Source: Branchiostoma floridae (taxonomy: Eukaryota > Chordata > Leptocardii > Amphioxiformes > Branchiostomatidae). Taken from it: a stretch of 36,707 nt of DNA. Below, piece by piece: positions 1 through 36,240 of the stretch. The notes below the pieces were generated by a model. It searched no databases. It was not told the origin of the DNA and was given only the letters and a program-made list of their open reading frames with translations. The stretch spans positions 14,105,867-14,142,573 of the forward strand of contig NC_049989.1 of assembly GCF_000003815.2 (NCBI RefSeq). Direction: 5' to 3'. The translations under genes were made by a program, and so were the position numbers. The first letter of the stretch is position 1, and each line of letters opens with the position of its first letter.

Positions 1-380
1 ACGGAGTAAGCTGCCGTTATAACATACTGTAAACTATCCCTTGTTATGAAAGAAAAAGTCTTGAATGTTAAAAATAATTTGTTGTTTGTGTAGCCATTTA
101 CATGTATCATAATTATTCCATGACAGTTGTGGCAATCATGTGATGTATAGTGGTTATACATATAGCCTGTTACTGTATAAGTACATGAGAGAAATGCTTA
201 TATAGACGAAGATTCCTTTTCCATGCGCTTTACCAATTGTGCCTAAGAAAGGTACTCTTACTTATACGACAGTGGACACTAGTACTTCGAATTACTCCAT
301 GTACAATAGTAGCTTAGATACTCTGTTTTTTTTTACAAATGTACTGTTTGTTTTTACGAATAAAGCCTTGAAAAAAAAAT
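1..380 (+). other. probable 3' UTR end of an upstream gene
   Basis: No coding frame is visible. The stretch ends in a canonical AATAAA at 359-364, followed directly by an A-rich tract (371-432). This fits the 3' untranslated end of a plus-strand gene whose body lies left of the window. The alternative is the poly(A) tail of a retroposed copy, because the A tract is encoded in the genome and is long. Nothing here identifies the gene. Confidence 0.35.
359..364 (+). terminator. poly(A) signal AATAAA
   Basis: A perfect AATAAA hexamer lies 7 bases before an A-rich tract. It is the likely cleavage signal of the transcript that enters the window from the left. Confidence 0.45.
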
Positions 381-444
381 TTAATAAAAAATTTAAAAAA
401 AAATAAAAAAAAAAAAAAAATAAAATAAAAAGATTGTCGACTTA

Positions 445-692
445 AGGTGCGCTCCCACCGCACTTGTGTCAAGCTTGCGTCACTGTGGGGTTCGAAAGAT
501 ACTCAACAAATTTCAGAGATAAAAGAACGAATTATCTTTCTTTTTGTGTATTTTGCCGTCTTCTAACTCATACTTCTCCGTATTACGCAATTACTAAATT
601 ATAAAAAAATCGGAGAAAATAACAAAACAGTGACGCGGTGTACGAACCCCGCAGTGACGCAAGCTTGACGCAAGTGCGGTGTGAGCGCACCT
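445..692. mobile_element. MITE with about 50-bp terminal inverted repeats and TTA target duplication (PIF/Harbinger-like)
   Basis: The left end starts AGGTGCGCTC and the right end closes GAGCGCACCT. The inverted match continues about 50 bp inward to a CGAACCCC/GGGGTTCG motif with only a few mismatches. TTA flanks both sides (442-444 and 693-695). A 3-bp TWA duplication is the mark of PIF/Harbinger elements. At 248 bp with no ORF this is a non-autonomous copy. Confidence 0.8.
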
Positions 693-699
693 TTAGATT

Positions 700-1000
700 C
701 TTTATCTTCAGGGATCGAACCCCTTGCAGGCCCTAGAGTTGTACCGTCGGAGCAAGGAGGTTGAAAGACCTCCTTGGTCGGAGAGAGCGCTTTACACCTA
801 TTTCCTCATTCGGCTCATGATCAGGTGAAAATGTGTACCTAGTTTTGGCTAGGGACGGCCTCTCGAATAGTGTATTGCCGGAGGTCAAAGTGTTTGGAGA
901 AAACCACACCTCAAGCACGTTAAAGATCCCACCACACTTATTGTATTTACTCTACACATCCGTTTTACCCCTAAAATACGCGAAATGTATAGAAAACAAA
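700..1000 (+). mobile_element. tRNA-derived SINE remnant
   Basis: A box-B-like GGGATCGAACCCC occurs at about 712-724. It is followed by the layout seen in the better SINE copy at 10984: GCTTTACAC..., then GTACCT, then GCACGTTAAAGATCCCACCAC. The copy is old and has been interrupted by a small palindromic insertion at 753-776. Ends are approximate and no target duplication was found. Confidence 0.45.
753..776. mobile_element. 24-bp palindromic insertion flanked by a 7-bp direct repeat
   Basis: The insert begins CAAGGAGGT and ends ACCTCCTTG, two exact 9-bp inverted arms around a 6-base loop. GTCGGAG occurs immediately before (746-752) and after (777-783). The direct repeat cannot be lengthened or shifted. 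The same architecture with different flanks occurs at 22584-22616. I do not recognise a named family. Confidence 0.6.
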
Positions 1001-1053
1001 TATAATCGCAGCCGAACCTCCATGGCCCACTTCATTGAGTCAACTGACAAGCG

Positions 1054-1072
1054 ATGATGATGATGATGATGA
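1054..1072. repeat. (GAT)n microsatellite
   Basis: Six tandem GAT/ATG triplets. Simple repeat. Confidence 0.8.
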
Positions 1073-1384
1073 AAACTCCACTTACGTCATAAATCATGCA
1101 AACATGCGTAAATGGACGAGAGTAGTGGTTCAGTTCCTTCCTGTAGAATACGGATGGAAAAGTGAGATCTACGCACCGTACTCCATTATTTCTTAGAACC
1201 GTTTGTCCAAGTGACACCCTCAACGGAAATTGATACGTAGTTATGAACAGGTATTGAGAGCGGCTCGGTAACTGGTTAAAGAAGACTCCGCATATATTTG
1301 GCTGCGCGTTTTGATGTTGCCAACGTTTGGCTGATAAGACGTAGTTGTTTCTCCGTTTACCTGACCGACCCTAGCAAAGTCCTA

Positions 1385-1424
1385 CCAATCCAATCCAATC
1401 CAATCCAATCCAAGCCAAGCCAAA
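1385..1424. repeat. (CCAAT)n / (CCAAG)n microsatellite
   Basis: Five CCAAT pentamers followed by CCAAG variants. The CCAAT strings are a simple repeat and should not be read as promoter boxes. Confidence 0.8.
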
Positions 1425-1475
1425 ATGTAAGGCATTCTTGGCAAAGTAGTACATGTGTTGTGTTGTAAAAATTTA

Positions 1476-1690
1476 ACGCTAGTTCACCTTTATCCGTTGG
1501 GTAACCTATATCCGTTGCTTGTTAAAACTGGGTATTTGGGGATATCACGTTGACGGACGTTGGTTTAAAATTTCAATATTTTCAGTACATTGCAGTTTAA
1601 AACTACCACCCGTCGAATTGATGTGTCTAAATACACTTTTTTGACAAACAATGGATATAGGTTACCCCGCGGATAAAGGTGATCTAGCGT
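1476..1690. mobile_element. MITE, ACNCTAG family, copy 1 (TA target site)
   Basis: Ends are ACGCTAGTTCACCTTTATCCG-like on the left, and the right end is its reverse complement (GGATAAAGGTGATCTAGCGT). A second inner pair (GGGTAACCTATATCCGTTG and its inverse) extends the terminal repeat to about 45 bp. TA lies on both sides (1474-1475, 1691-1692), fitting Tc1/mariner-type insertion. It is 215 bp and non-coding. A diverged sister copy lies at 5807-5994. Confidence 0.75.
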
Positions 1691-1902
1691 TAACTGTGTT
1701 GTGACTGAAAAGGATGTCATAATTTCTTTCTCGGTGACTGGTTCTGTCACAGCCTTCCCGAAAACTCTTTGGCATAGAAATTGCAAGACGACCGCGACGA
1801 ACGTTACTACGCCGTTACGTACATAATTATGCAACTATTTCATAGGCCAGTGTCCAAGGAATTCGCGCCAATAACATAGATTATCTTTGCTAGCCATACC
1901 TA

Positions 1903-3095
1903 ACTTTGTAAACTTTGCTCTTAACTTGTCTTTGTTAACACGGAGACCTTACCACCAAGCAACAATGTCAACATACTACACGCACTAACTACATTACACT
2001 GAACTATTAAATAACCCATTTGACGAAAATTTCCAAGTCATTAGCTACGTTTATGGCTGGACATTAAAAACCAATTGGAATATAAGATATAAGCATGTTG
2101 AAGATCTAATATTAGAATCTCTTTAACTTTTAAGTAAACGTTATAATCTAATGTTATATTTTGTAATTTTTAACTTGAAATATTACAATATAGTAAACTC
2201 CAGTCGATGTACATTGTAAACGAGCATCTCCAGAACGTAACCTAATGTTATAAATTGAACGTCTGTTACAAACTGAACTCAACTTCGTTGCGTAATAGTT
2301 TATATCTTATATGCAAAACGTCTTGTGCGCTATTAAGTAAGAAAGTTTATTTCCTTTAGATCCCTTTTGTTTGATACGCTATATCATGTACAGGGTTAGA
2401 CTACGTACGTGCGGTCAATGTTCGGAGGCAAGGTTCGTACGGCAAAGCAAACAAAATTCCAAACGCGGCAGAAGTGATGTCACTGGGATAAAATTGATGT
2501 TTCACACATAACAGCAAAGTACACACCCGGCAAGTGTTAATAACGTGGGTGGTGGTAGTACCACATGGTTGACACGGGATTCCTTAGAATTCAAGACGCG
2601 AACACTTAAAGTGTAATTATTTCAACCATGTTAGTCCACAGTCCAATGACAAGGCAATCAGGGTAGAAATTATTGGCCGGTGAGACCACTTGCTCCCACA
2701 CACACACACGCCGTAGTTCACGCTATTTCTAGCCGGAATTTCCGCATATTTGTTGGTTTGGTCAGCTCGGTGACACCTACGACAGAGACGGTTGCACTAG
2801 AAGAGCTAGCAGGGCGCGGTTTATTTTTCTTCAAACCTCGTCTACCCACCCCGAAACAGCTGGTACAGGTCCATTTGACAGCTTTTCTCTCGTACGCTTA
2901 CAGGTCAAGACCGCATCACCAACAACGAACAACCTTGTATATACTGCACATAGACAGCAGCACATTCGGAACAGGTCAACCGCATTTTTCTCCCGAGAAT
3001 GGCACGCGTACAAGCAAAGGGATCACCAAGAACACGATGCACGGCTGCCTGATCAACAATATTTTCCCTTGACAGAAGTGGTCAGCAAAACCGGC
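1903..3095 (+). other. GPCR upstream region, no gene seen
   Basis: AT-rich sequence without a convincing ORF or repeat, apart from a short CA run at about 2698-2709. It must hold the promoter and 5' UTR of the downstream GPCR. I could not pick out a clear TATA box or transcription start. Confidence 0.3.
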
Positions 3096-3414
3096 ATGGC
3101 GGTAAATGAAAGTGTGGACAGCACTTGTCCTAGTAACGAGACTTCCCGTATCGTTTGCGACGAGGGAGGCGTGGCAATCGCGAGTGTCTTCTCCTTGCTC
3201 ATCTTCACAACAGTCTTGACGAACGTCGCTGTCATCGTAGTCATCTTGAAAGACAGGAGACTAAGGGAGGCTTATAACTACCTATACATCCTTAGCCTGG
3301 CTCTGGCAGACTTGTCCGTGGGCGCCTTGGGAATCGTGTCATGCTGCATGTACTACCTCGTGTGTACGGATCTAGATTCTTGCTCTAACTGGCAGGCCAT
3401 GGACTTTCTTACTG
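3096..3414 (+). CDS. GPCR coding exon 1
   Basis: Residues 1-106: N-terminus, TM1, TM2 and the start of TM3 ending at MDFLT. The donor is ACTG|GTAAGT, intron phase 1. The intron falls inside TM3, three residues after D3.32. Confidence 0.85.
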
Positions 3415-5185
3415 GTAAGTCTTGCTTTATATCGTGTATCGTGGAAGAAAGTAGGGTAACTGAAGAAACTGATGTAGAAAAATTGGACTGTATACAGAGT
3501 GGCGTACGTTTGTTTTCAGTGACAATTCATGATCAGAATCGTCATCCAGAAAATTGTTACATAGATAGGTGTTAGGTAGGCGGTCCTTATAGAATTTCTT
3601 TTCTATTCTTGTGTCAGATAGGAAAAATGATTTAAGGGCAAGCCAGAAATTAGACCACAATGGCCAGGTGGTCCTGGCAAGTGTTAGAATTCAGTACTAG
3701 TACACTGAAATGAGTCATGTAATAAGAGATGTCCAATGTCTCATTTTTTTATTGTTTGCATGTTTTAAACTTTTTTATTCATGAGAAGCTAAAACTGATC
3801 TTCAGAGTTTTATTGGGGTCATAAAGGAGGAGACAAACGATAACAACGATATAGATTACATGATCAAATACACATGCACTGTGTCACAGAAACACATAAC
3901 AGCTAGGGGTCTGTCAAAGTATGTGTCTATGTGCCCATTCTTTCTAATCATCTCTTTGGGCATAACTTCAACAGATTACATGACAGTCTCAAGGATATCT
4001 ATTCTTTTTTCCATAGGGGGAGTCTCCATGTTTAACCTTGTCGTGATCTCTGTTGATCGCTACCACGCGTTCGCATCACCTCTTCAACACAACACCAGCA
4101 AGAAAAACAAACAAAGGAAAGTAGCAATACTGTTGGTAGCCTGGGTTGTTCCAATAGTAGCCTGGACCATACCGCTGGGTATCTCAAACTCTATCTACGA
4201 CGCTGGAAACGACAATCTTCCAGTCCTTGTAACGTACTCTATTCTCTTCCGTTTCTTGCCGTCGTCCATCATTGTCGCACTGTACGTGCGAATATTGATC
4301 ATCATACAGAGACTGACCATGAGCACTGCGGAAAACGCGCGCTCATCGAGCGACTCCACGAATCTTGGAGCCAATGGTGTCAGACTTGAGAAGAAGAGAA
4401 AGTCGTCGGACGTACTTCGGGGCAGGTACCGGGTCATGTCAGGTCCAGCGGCGGTAGGAATGTACGGGCGGAGGTCAACAACAACCACGATGTCGAGGAG
4501 CTCAATAGTTACCAGGCCGAGGGCTGCGACATCCCCCGCAAGGACCGAACACCCGTGGCCGTGGGCAAAACGTCCTCTTCAACGACAATCTGGTGGTATT
4601 TTCACCATTACTGATGGTGAAATCACGTGCCATGTCTCCAAGCCTCCTCAGGTGAGAATGACCTCCGAACAACAGCCGAGCTACAAGAAGAGGCGTTCGG
4701 GTTACCACGCGAACTTCATCGTCCGTTACCGCGACGGAGACTCGGAGTCCGACGCGGCGTCGATCGCGATACCGGAGGTCGTCGTGGACCGCCCGAAGCT
4801 CTACGCTCACGAACGAGTCCTCTCGAACATTCGCAACCAGCGCAGATACGAGACTTTGATGGCGCGTCACCGACGCGTCACCCGCCTTCTGCTCGGAAAA
4901 ATCGCCGCCTTCGTCATTTGTTGGATCCCGTACAGCATCGTGTTACTTTTATTGCCATTTGAAAAGACACTTGTGGGATTACATGTAGCCTACAAAGTCA
5001 CCAAGGCGTTGTCGTACCTAAACTCTACCCTAAATCCGTTGATGTACGTTTTCGGGAATTATGACTACAGGAGAGCCCTCAGGGAACTGTTGTTCAAAAA
5101 GAGACGTAACATTTCCCTGGCACAATACCGGACATCCCAGAGCAATGTCCAGTTTGGGCCCGTAAAGGGAATTACCGGACGTTGA
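3096..5185 (+). CDS. class A (rhodopsin-like) GPCR, amine-receptor-like, two coding exons
   Basis: Joining 3096-3414 to 4017-5185 gives 495 residues. A G-protein-coupled receptor of the plasma membrane is expected. Landmarks: two N-glycosylation sites (N4, N14); N1.50 = N43; LALAD in TM2 (D72); C3.25 = C96; D3.32 = D103; DRY 120-122; W149 in TM4; P5.50 = P188 and Y196; CWIP 408-411 in TM6; SYLNSTLNPLMY at 439-450; basic helix 8. D3.32, Y7.43 (Y440) and a long loop 3 (about residues 205-392, Ser/Arg-rich) are shared with biogenic-amine receptors, and the TM7 NST-NP pattern resembles muscarinic and histamine H3-type receptors. Position 7.40 is Ala rather than Trp, and loop 2 has no cysteine. 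The start is the first ATG of the open frame; an upstream TTG at 3069 is not credible. The ligand cannot be named. Confidence 0.88.
3415..4016 (+). other. GPCR intron
   Basis: 602 bp, GTAAGT donor and TTTTTTCCATAG acceptor, phase 1. Splicing restores the TM3 frame (DFLT-GGVSMFN). Open frames that run into it from either side are intronic. Confidence 0.85.
4017..5185 (+). CDS. GPCR coding exon 2
   Basis: Residues 107-495: rest of TM3, DRY, TM4-TM7, long third intracellular loop, C-terminal tail, TGA at 5183-5185. The loop contains CAG|GTGAGA at about 4651, which looks like a donor, but the frame reads through it. Confidence 0.87.
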
Positions 5186-5530
5186 AAATACTAGTAAGCT
5201 TGCTAACGAGAGAATCACACCGAAACGAGATATTGAAACCGGAAGATCTGCTGCAGTACCGTAACTAGCTGCTAGGAAGCCCAAAATTTAATCGCTTCCA
5301 GGTCTCAACAAGACCTACTCACATACCAAATATCAATACAATCCATGCAGACGTTCTCGAGTTATGGTGGTCTTCTACAAACGCACAAACCCCTAAAAAC
5401 CCTACCGAAAATATACCTTCTTGGATAGTGGATTCATTGGCGTACATACTATGTAGTTTCGGGTCATCAATTGATATGAATTCCACAAATTTCTGGCCGT
5501 TTTAGTTTTTGCAATTTTTCCAGTATGTTA
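5186..5530 (+). other. GPCR 3' flank, no feature seen
   Basis: Probably 3' UTR. No AATAAA occurs before the gap; the first plus-strand candidates are beyond it (AATAAA near 6121 and 6177). Confidence 0.3.
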
Positions 5531-5655
5531 NNNNNNNNNNNNNNNNNNNNNNNNNNNNNNNNNNNNNNNNNNNNNNNNNNNNNNNNNNNNNNNNNNNNNN
5601 NNNNNNNNNNNNNNNNNNNNNNNNNNNNNNNNNNNNNNNNNNNNNNNNNNNNNNN
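5531..5655. other. assembly gap (125 N)
   Basis: Run of N. Open frames reported across it are artefacts. Confidence 0.99.
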
Positions 5656-5806
5656 AATGATTCATTTCGTCAACACTCGTGTGGCATACCGCATTTTTCC
5701 TATAGTACATTGTTATATTAAATCTAGTGAATGTTAACATGTCAAGAAATCAATACTAAAAGGACGAGAATTCTATATCAAAGTGTACATATGGCCCACA
5801 ACTGTA

Positions 5807-5994
5807 ACAATAGTTCACCTTTATTCGCGGGGTAGCCTTTATCCGTTGTATTTAACACAGGGGTATTTCGGCATATCAAGTCGACGGAATGTTGTCTAAA
5901 ACTGCATTATATTGAAAAAAATGCAACTTCAAACCACCACTGTTTTTAGGTACAACGGATATGGGTTACCATGCGAATAAAGGTGAACTAGTGT
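5807..5994. mobile_element. MITE, ACNCTAG family, copy 2 (TA target site)
   Basis: Left end ACAATAGTTCACCTTTATTCG, right end is the inverse of ACACTAGTTCACCTTTATTCG, with TA on both sides (5805-5806 and 5995-5996). The inner GGGTA..CC..TATCCGTTG block and the GGGGTATTTNGGNATATCA block match the copy at 1476-1690. It is 188 bp and non-coding. Confidence 0.75.
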
Positions 5995-6335
5995 TACATA
6001 ATTTTCTTACTGTGAAGAAATGTAGACGGTAGTTTTGTAACCATGAAACTACCTTTCAGATCGTTATTGTTTAGAACATGTTATTTTCAACTTCATATTT
6101 CATACATTGTATATTTTCTGATAATAAATAATAGCATTTGTACCTGGAAGTTGCTCATAATCTATGGCGATATATGAATAAAGTAAAATGCTGGTATGAC
6201 CAAATTTTCTACTCAGATTGACTACATGTATCATAATACATAATATTTACTTACCTGCTTTGATCTCCATATGGGGATTCTTGTGACACCATAAAAAAGC
6301 AATAAAAACACCACTTGACACTTATCTAAGCTTGC

Positions 6336-6341
6336 TTTATT
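6336..6341 (-). terminator. probable BLTP2 poly(A) signal
   Basis: On the minus strand this reads CAATAAAGC, followed within 15-35 bases by a GT-rich GTGTCAAGTGGTGTTTTT tract, the expected downstream element. Using it gives a 3' UTR of about 1.5 kb for the minus-strand gene. Confidence 0.5.
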
Positions 6342-7821
6342 GATCGGATATCCGTTTCAGTTTTTAACAAGATAATTTTTAAGAGGGCCAATTTCTGCCA
6401 CCCACGTCTATGATATTCATAGTACAAGGAAATAAATACATATAATATTATTCATGGCAGCAATAAAGGTATAATTTTTTTACAATTACCATATGGTAAC
6501 ACATATGACTAAACACCTTTGGCACACGGAAGTATATTCACAGCTTATACAGAAAGGACAAACTGGCACAAAGTGTTGGCCAGGGCTAAACGTTGTAAAG
6601 CAAGAATAGGGAAAGGTTGCAGAAATTACCTTCAGGTGAAATACAGAGTTATAGAGTAATAAAACTGGTCAAATTCAGAGCCTAAGGCCACACCAATTTA
6701 ATTTCTTGGTTCACGGATTTTTTCATAAAAAATATGGAGCGATAGGGAAAAAAATAAAAATAAAAATTGTAAAATGATTGGGGTAAAGATAAGGGCTAAT
6801 CCAAAACATAAAAGAATAAAAAGTTTTCAGCTTGAAAAAAGTTTCAAAACACTATTATTGTACAGTAACAGCACCTGTTCGTTGAAAATCACAAAAGTAG
6901 TGTCAGTTTTTATGTTTGTCTCATTCTTCATGAATGAAAAATTTAACTGCAATAATAATACCCACATTTTAGAGTACTCTAAGGAGCTTATGATATAAAG
7001 GCCAATTTGCTACACCAGAAAGTTGGTGAATGGTTTCATTAATGGTGAAAATTTGCTGAGTGGTAATTTTTATTTTTATTCTTTTTTCCAAAAAGTAGGA
7101 GCGAGCAAATCCATGAACCAATGAATTAAATTGGTATGGCCTAATGCTTGCCTAAGTACAATTACAATATGCTGGAAAAATTGTCAGGTGATTGTGCCAT
7201 GCAGCTGCGTCACTGGTTGCTTTTTACCCATGGATGCCTAGTCTCCAGTACTGTTTTTGATAAGTGTGTTGGGTTCTTTCACACATCGAAGCTTTTGACA
7301 GATCAATGAATAAACAACTGAAGCTAACAACTTCTCTGCAAATTCTAAGCATAATAAGTACCCAGCAGGGCTAAAACCTCCGCCCTTTGGATTCACAGAA
7401 TTTGATCCATATGGCAATTTAGTCACACTTTACGTTATCCACATTTACATATGTCTGCAATGTGTCCACTTTTTTTCTCGAATACACTTAAAATTTCATC
7501 ATAATTACATTTAGCATATACAGACAAAAAATCACTGTAATTTGAAATACTTTGATGAAGATATAGAAAACATTATTTCCTCGAAACATAAAGAACATTT
7601 AAACAAAAAAAACTACCTCCAAGAGTGGACATTTGTGTATCTTTTTGTTTTCTCTCCATCGAATAATCTCTCACTCACTCATTCATTCTTTTGATATGAA
7701 AATGTAACAGTAATAGACAATAACAATTTTTTACATAATAGAATGGTACAATCAACAGTACTTAAAAACAGATAGGAAGATCCCTTATTTACATTAGATG
7801 ATATTCTTTAATTTTTTTAGC
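6342..7821 (-). other. probable BLTP2 3' UTR
   Basis: AT-rich sequence between the BLTP2 stop codon and the best minus-strand poly(A) signal. It contains a MITE at about 6685-7142 and no credible ORF. Confidence 0.4.
6685..7142. mobile_element. MITE with about 35-bp terminal inverted repeats
   Basis: The left end AGGCCACACCAATTTAATT is matched by the inverse of the right end AATTAAATTGGTATGGCCT, continuing through GGTTCANGGATTT. Inner AAAATAAAAATAAAAATT tracts are also inverted. The 458-bp interior is non-coding. I could not settle the target duplication. Confidence 0.65.
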
Positions 7822-34104
<26,283 letters not shown>

Positions 34105-34179
34105 CTAAACACAAAGAAGATAACAGATTAAAGAGTAAGACATAACTGAGATGTCCCTTAAAACAGGATTCAGGAGGTA

Positions 34180-34389
34180 CTGTAAATGCTTTTAAGTTTG
34201 CAGGGATTTAATTTTGCGGTAGCGGGAAAAAGGACTGTTCGCGTTGGTTTCAACTTCACTGTAGCACCATACACTATTATAGTCTCTTACTGCCATGGAA
34301 AAATGTTTGCGGTGGTTTTAAGTTCATCGTTAAATGGCAATGCAAAAACCACGAACATAAAACCACCGCAAAAATTTCTGCATTTACAG
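34180..34389. mobile_element. MITE, CTGTAAATGC family, copy A (TA target site)
   Basis: Ends CTGTAAATGC and GCATTTACAG with TA on both sides (34178-34179, 34390-34391). 210 bp. In the opposite orientation to copy B at 15434-15637. Confidence 0.8.
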
Positions 34390-34793
34390 TAACTTCTTTT
34401 GAAATGTGACTGCTGACCTTCATATGTCCATGACTTTAAACCCTGAGTGTTTGTGAGATCTTTCCTGTAGGGCTCCCCAGGTATGCACAGTTAAGATTTT
34501 AAAAAATCATGCAGGAGTGTATTCTACTGTCCTGGGTGATGTTGTATACAAGTGATCCAATGCCATGCAGTTGTAGCCAAAAAAACGGATGTTGATTGTC
34601 CCTCGACGCTGTCACATGGTGATAACTCAGCATGGCATCCTCGCTTCCATGCCCATCTTAAGCTCATTCGTAGTCACTCGAAAGAAGAAGCTCCTCCCCT
34701 TTCGGTGACGCATGCGCTCTCGGCTTGCTTGATTTCTTCAGTTGTAATTTTTGCTTCATATCGGATAGTCCTATCTGTAATAGCTCTGTCACA

Positions 34794-36224
34794 ATGAGTG
34801 ACCGTAGTTCGCGTTCGCGTGATAAACGTAAGTCTCAGCGGTCACACAAAAGTGACAAACATAAGTCGCGTTCTCGGCAAGTTCAGCAAGAGGACAAGAA
34901 ACGCGAGCGTGTTAAGAAGATAACGCCGCGTGAATTCAGGGCAAGTACTGCCCCGCCGGCGCCACCACGTGGTGCAAAATCCAACATGCCCGCACATGTT
35001 CGTGACCCAGCTGCCGTCCCCCCTGTTACAAGCCTGGCGGAGTTTAAGCGCCGTATGGCTGCTCTCCCGGCAGCACAGGGGAGTTCTACGCTCCATGGCA
35101 GCGAGTTTTCTCTTAGGGATTCCGAGCGGGAGCTTTCGTCCGGGCATGTTCATGAGCATGAGGAAAATTTTCCAGAAAATATGGCGGAGTTCCGTGCTAT
35201 GCTAGGGGTCAACACCCTACAAGAAGATCAAAATTCTCTCCGTGCGGCCTTCGGCCTTATGACTGAAGAATTTCGGGGAGTTAAAGAAATTCTTGGCTCC
35301 ATTGCGGCTTCCGTAGGCTCAAAGAGGCCTTCGGTGCCACCCTCAGAGGCGGAGTCGGTTCGTTCGAAACGGGCTCGTACGGGCGACAGCGGCGAGGAGT
35401 CGGACTTCTCCTCGGTCAGCGTTGAGTCTTTCGTGCCGCTGCAGCGTGAGCCGCCCGACCCGGATAAAGTGTGGACGGCCCGCCCGTCGGTTGTTAGTTA
35501 CACCGAGCAGTACTTCGGGTTAGAGAAGCGTGAATTTGCCGATATTAAACATTGGCAGGGTAAATTCCTTCTCCCAACAAATGCACCTAAAAATCTCACG
35601 GTGCCGAAGCTCGATAGCGCTACGATGAAATTACTGCCGGCGGTTGACCCGATCAGAGGTAAGCATTGTATCAATGCGGACAAGCCGCTTTTCACTTTGC
35701 AGGAAAAGTTATTGTATGTACCAGCTCCGATTCTGAATCTATGGCAGATGCTTGGTGATTGTGATGGTAATCTTTCGTCGTCTGACTTGACTGTAATGAA
35801 AGATTGTGCAGCGACTGCTATTTGGCTGCTGGGTTCCGCTAATCGTTACCTTGCTGAAATGAGACGTCTGTCTTTAGCTGAGGTTTCTACCGTAGATACA
35901 GCCAAGGATTTGTTTGGGATGATTCCCGATGAGCCGTCACACTTGGTTCGTTCGGATTTAGCGTCCAAAGCTAAGGAGTTAGTGGCGGGCAAAAGGGCTT
36001 TAGTTGACTCTTTGAAGCCAAAATATGAGCAGAGGCCCCGATGGGGGAGGGGCCAGTCGGGCGCCTCGCGTTACGGCGGCCGGGGCCGCGGCTCCAATTC
36101 ACGTAAATCCCGCCCCCCTCCCCGCCAGTCCGGCGGTAACAACAAGTTTTACTGGGGTGCGCAGTACTCCCGTTCCTCCGGTCAGGGCGGAGACGGGAGC
36201 TTCGGGAAGAAATCTAGCAAGTAG
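34794..36224 (+). CDS. gag-like protein of a DIRS-like retrotransposon
   Basis: 476 residues from the ATG at 34794 (an upstream in-frame TTG at 34725 is unlikely). Likely structural/nucleic-acid-binding product of the element. The N-terminus (about 1-45) is Arg/Ser/Lys-rich; a Pro/Ala-rich part follows; a central folded region spans about 220-405 with several Trp and Leu-rich helices; the C-terminus is Gly/Arg-rich with RGRGSN- and GRGQSG-type motifs that could bind RNA. No zinc knuckle is visible. The frame is fully open, so the copy may be young. Confidence 0.65.
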   Translation: MSDRSSRSRDKRKSQRSHKSDKHKSRSRQVQQEDKKRERVKKITPREFRASTAPPAPPRGAKSNMPAHVRDPAAVPPVTSLAEFKRRMAALPAAQGSSTLHGSEFSLRDSERELSSGHVHEHEENFPENMAEFRAMLGVNTLQEDQNSLRAAFGLMTEEFRGVKEILGSIAASVGSKRPSVPPSEAESVRSKRARTGDSGEESDFSSVSVESFVPLQREPPDPDKVWTARPSVVSYTEQYFGLEKREFADIKHWQGKFLLPTNAPKNLTVPKLDSATMKLLPAVDPIRGKHCINADKPLFTLQEKLLYVPAPILNLWQMLGDCDGNLSSSDLTVMKDCAATAIWLLGSANRYLAEMRRLSLAEVSTVDTAKDLFGMIPDEPSHLVRSDLASKAKELVAGKRALVDSLKPKYEQRPRWGRGQSGASRYGGRGRGSNSRKSRPPPRQSGGNNKFYWGAQYSRSSGQGGDGSFGKKSSK

Positions 36225-36240
36225 TTGTGTTTCTTTGTGT

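Noticed and set aside
1385-1410. Cluster of CCAAT promoter boxes
   Set aside because: It is a pentanucleotide microsatellite, not spaced promoter elements.
3860-4016. Upstream extension of the second GPCR exon's open frame (an apparent 441-residue ORF starting at 3860)
   Set aside because: It reads through the intron; the TTTTTTCCATAG acceptor at 4016 joined to the GTAAGT donor at 3415 restores a canonical TM3, and the extension has no receptor features.
6774-6998. 74-codon plus-strand open frame
   Set aside because: It lies wholly inside a MITE in the BLTP2 3' UTR and has AT-driven composition.
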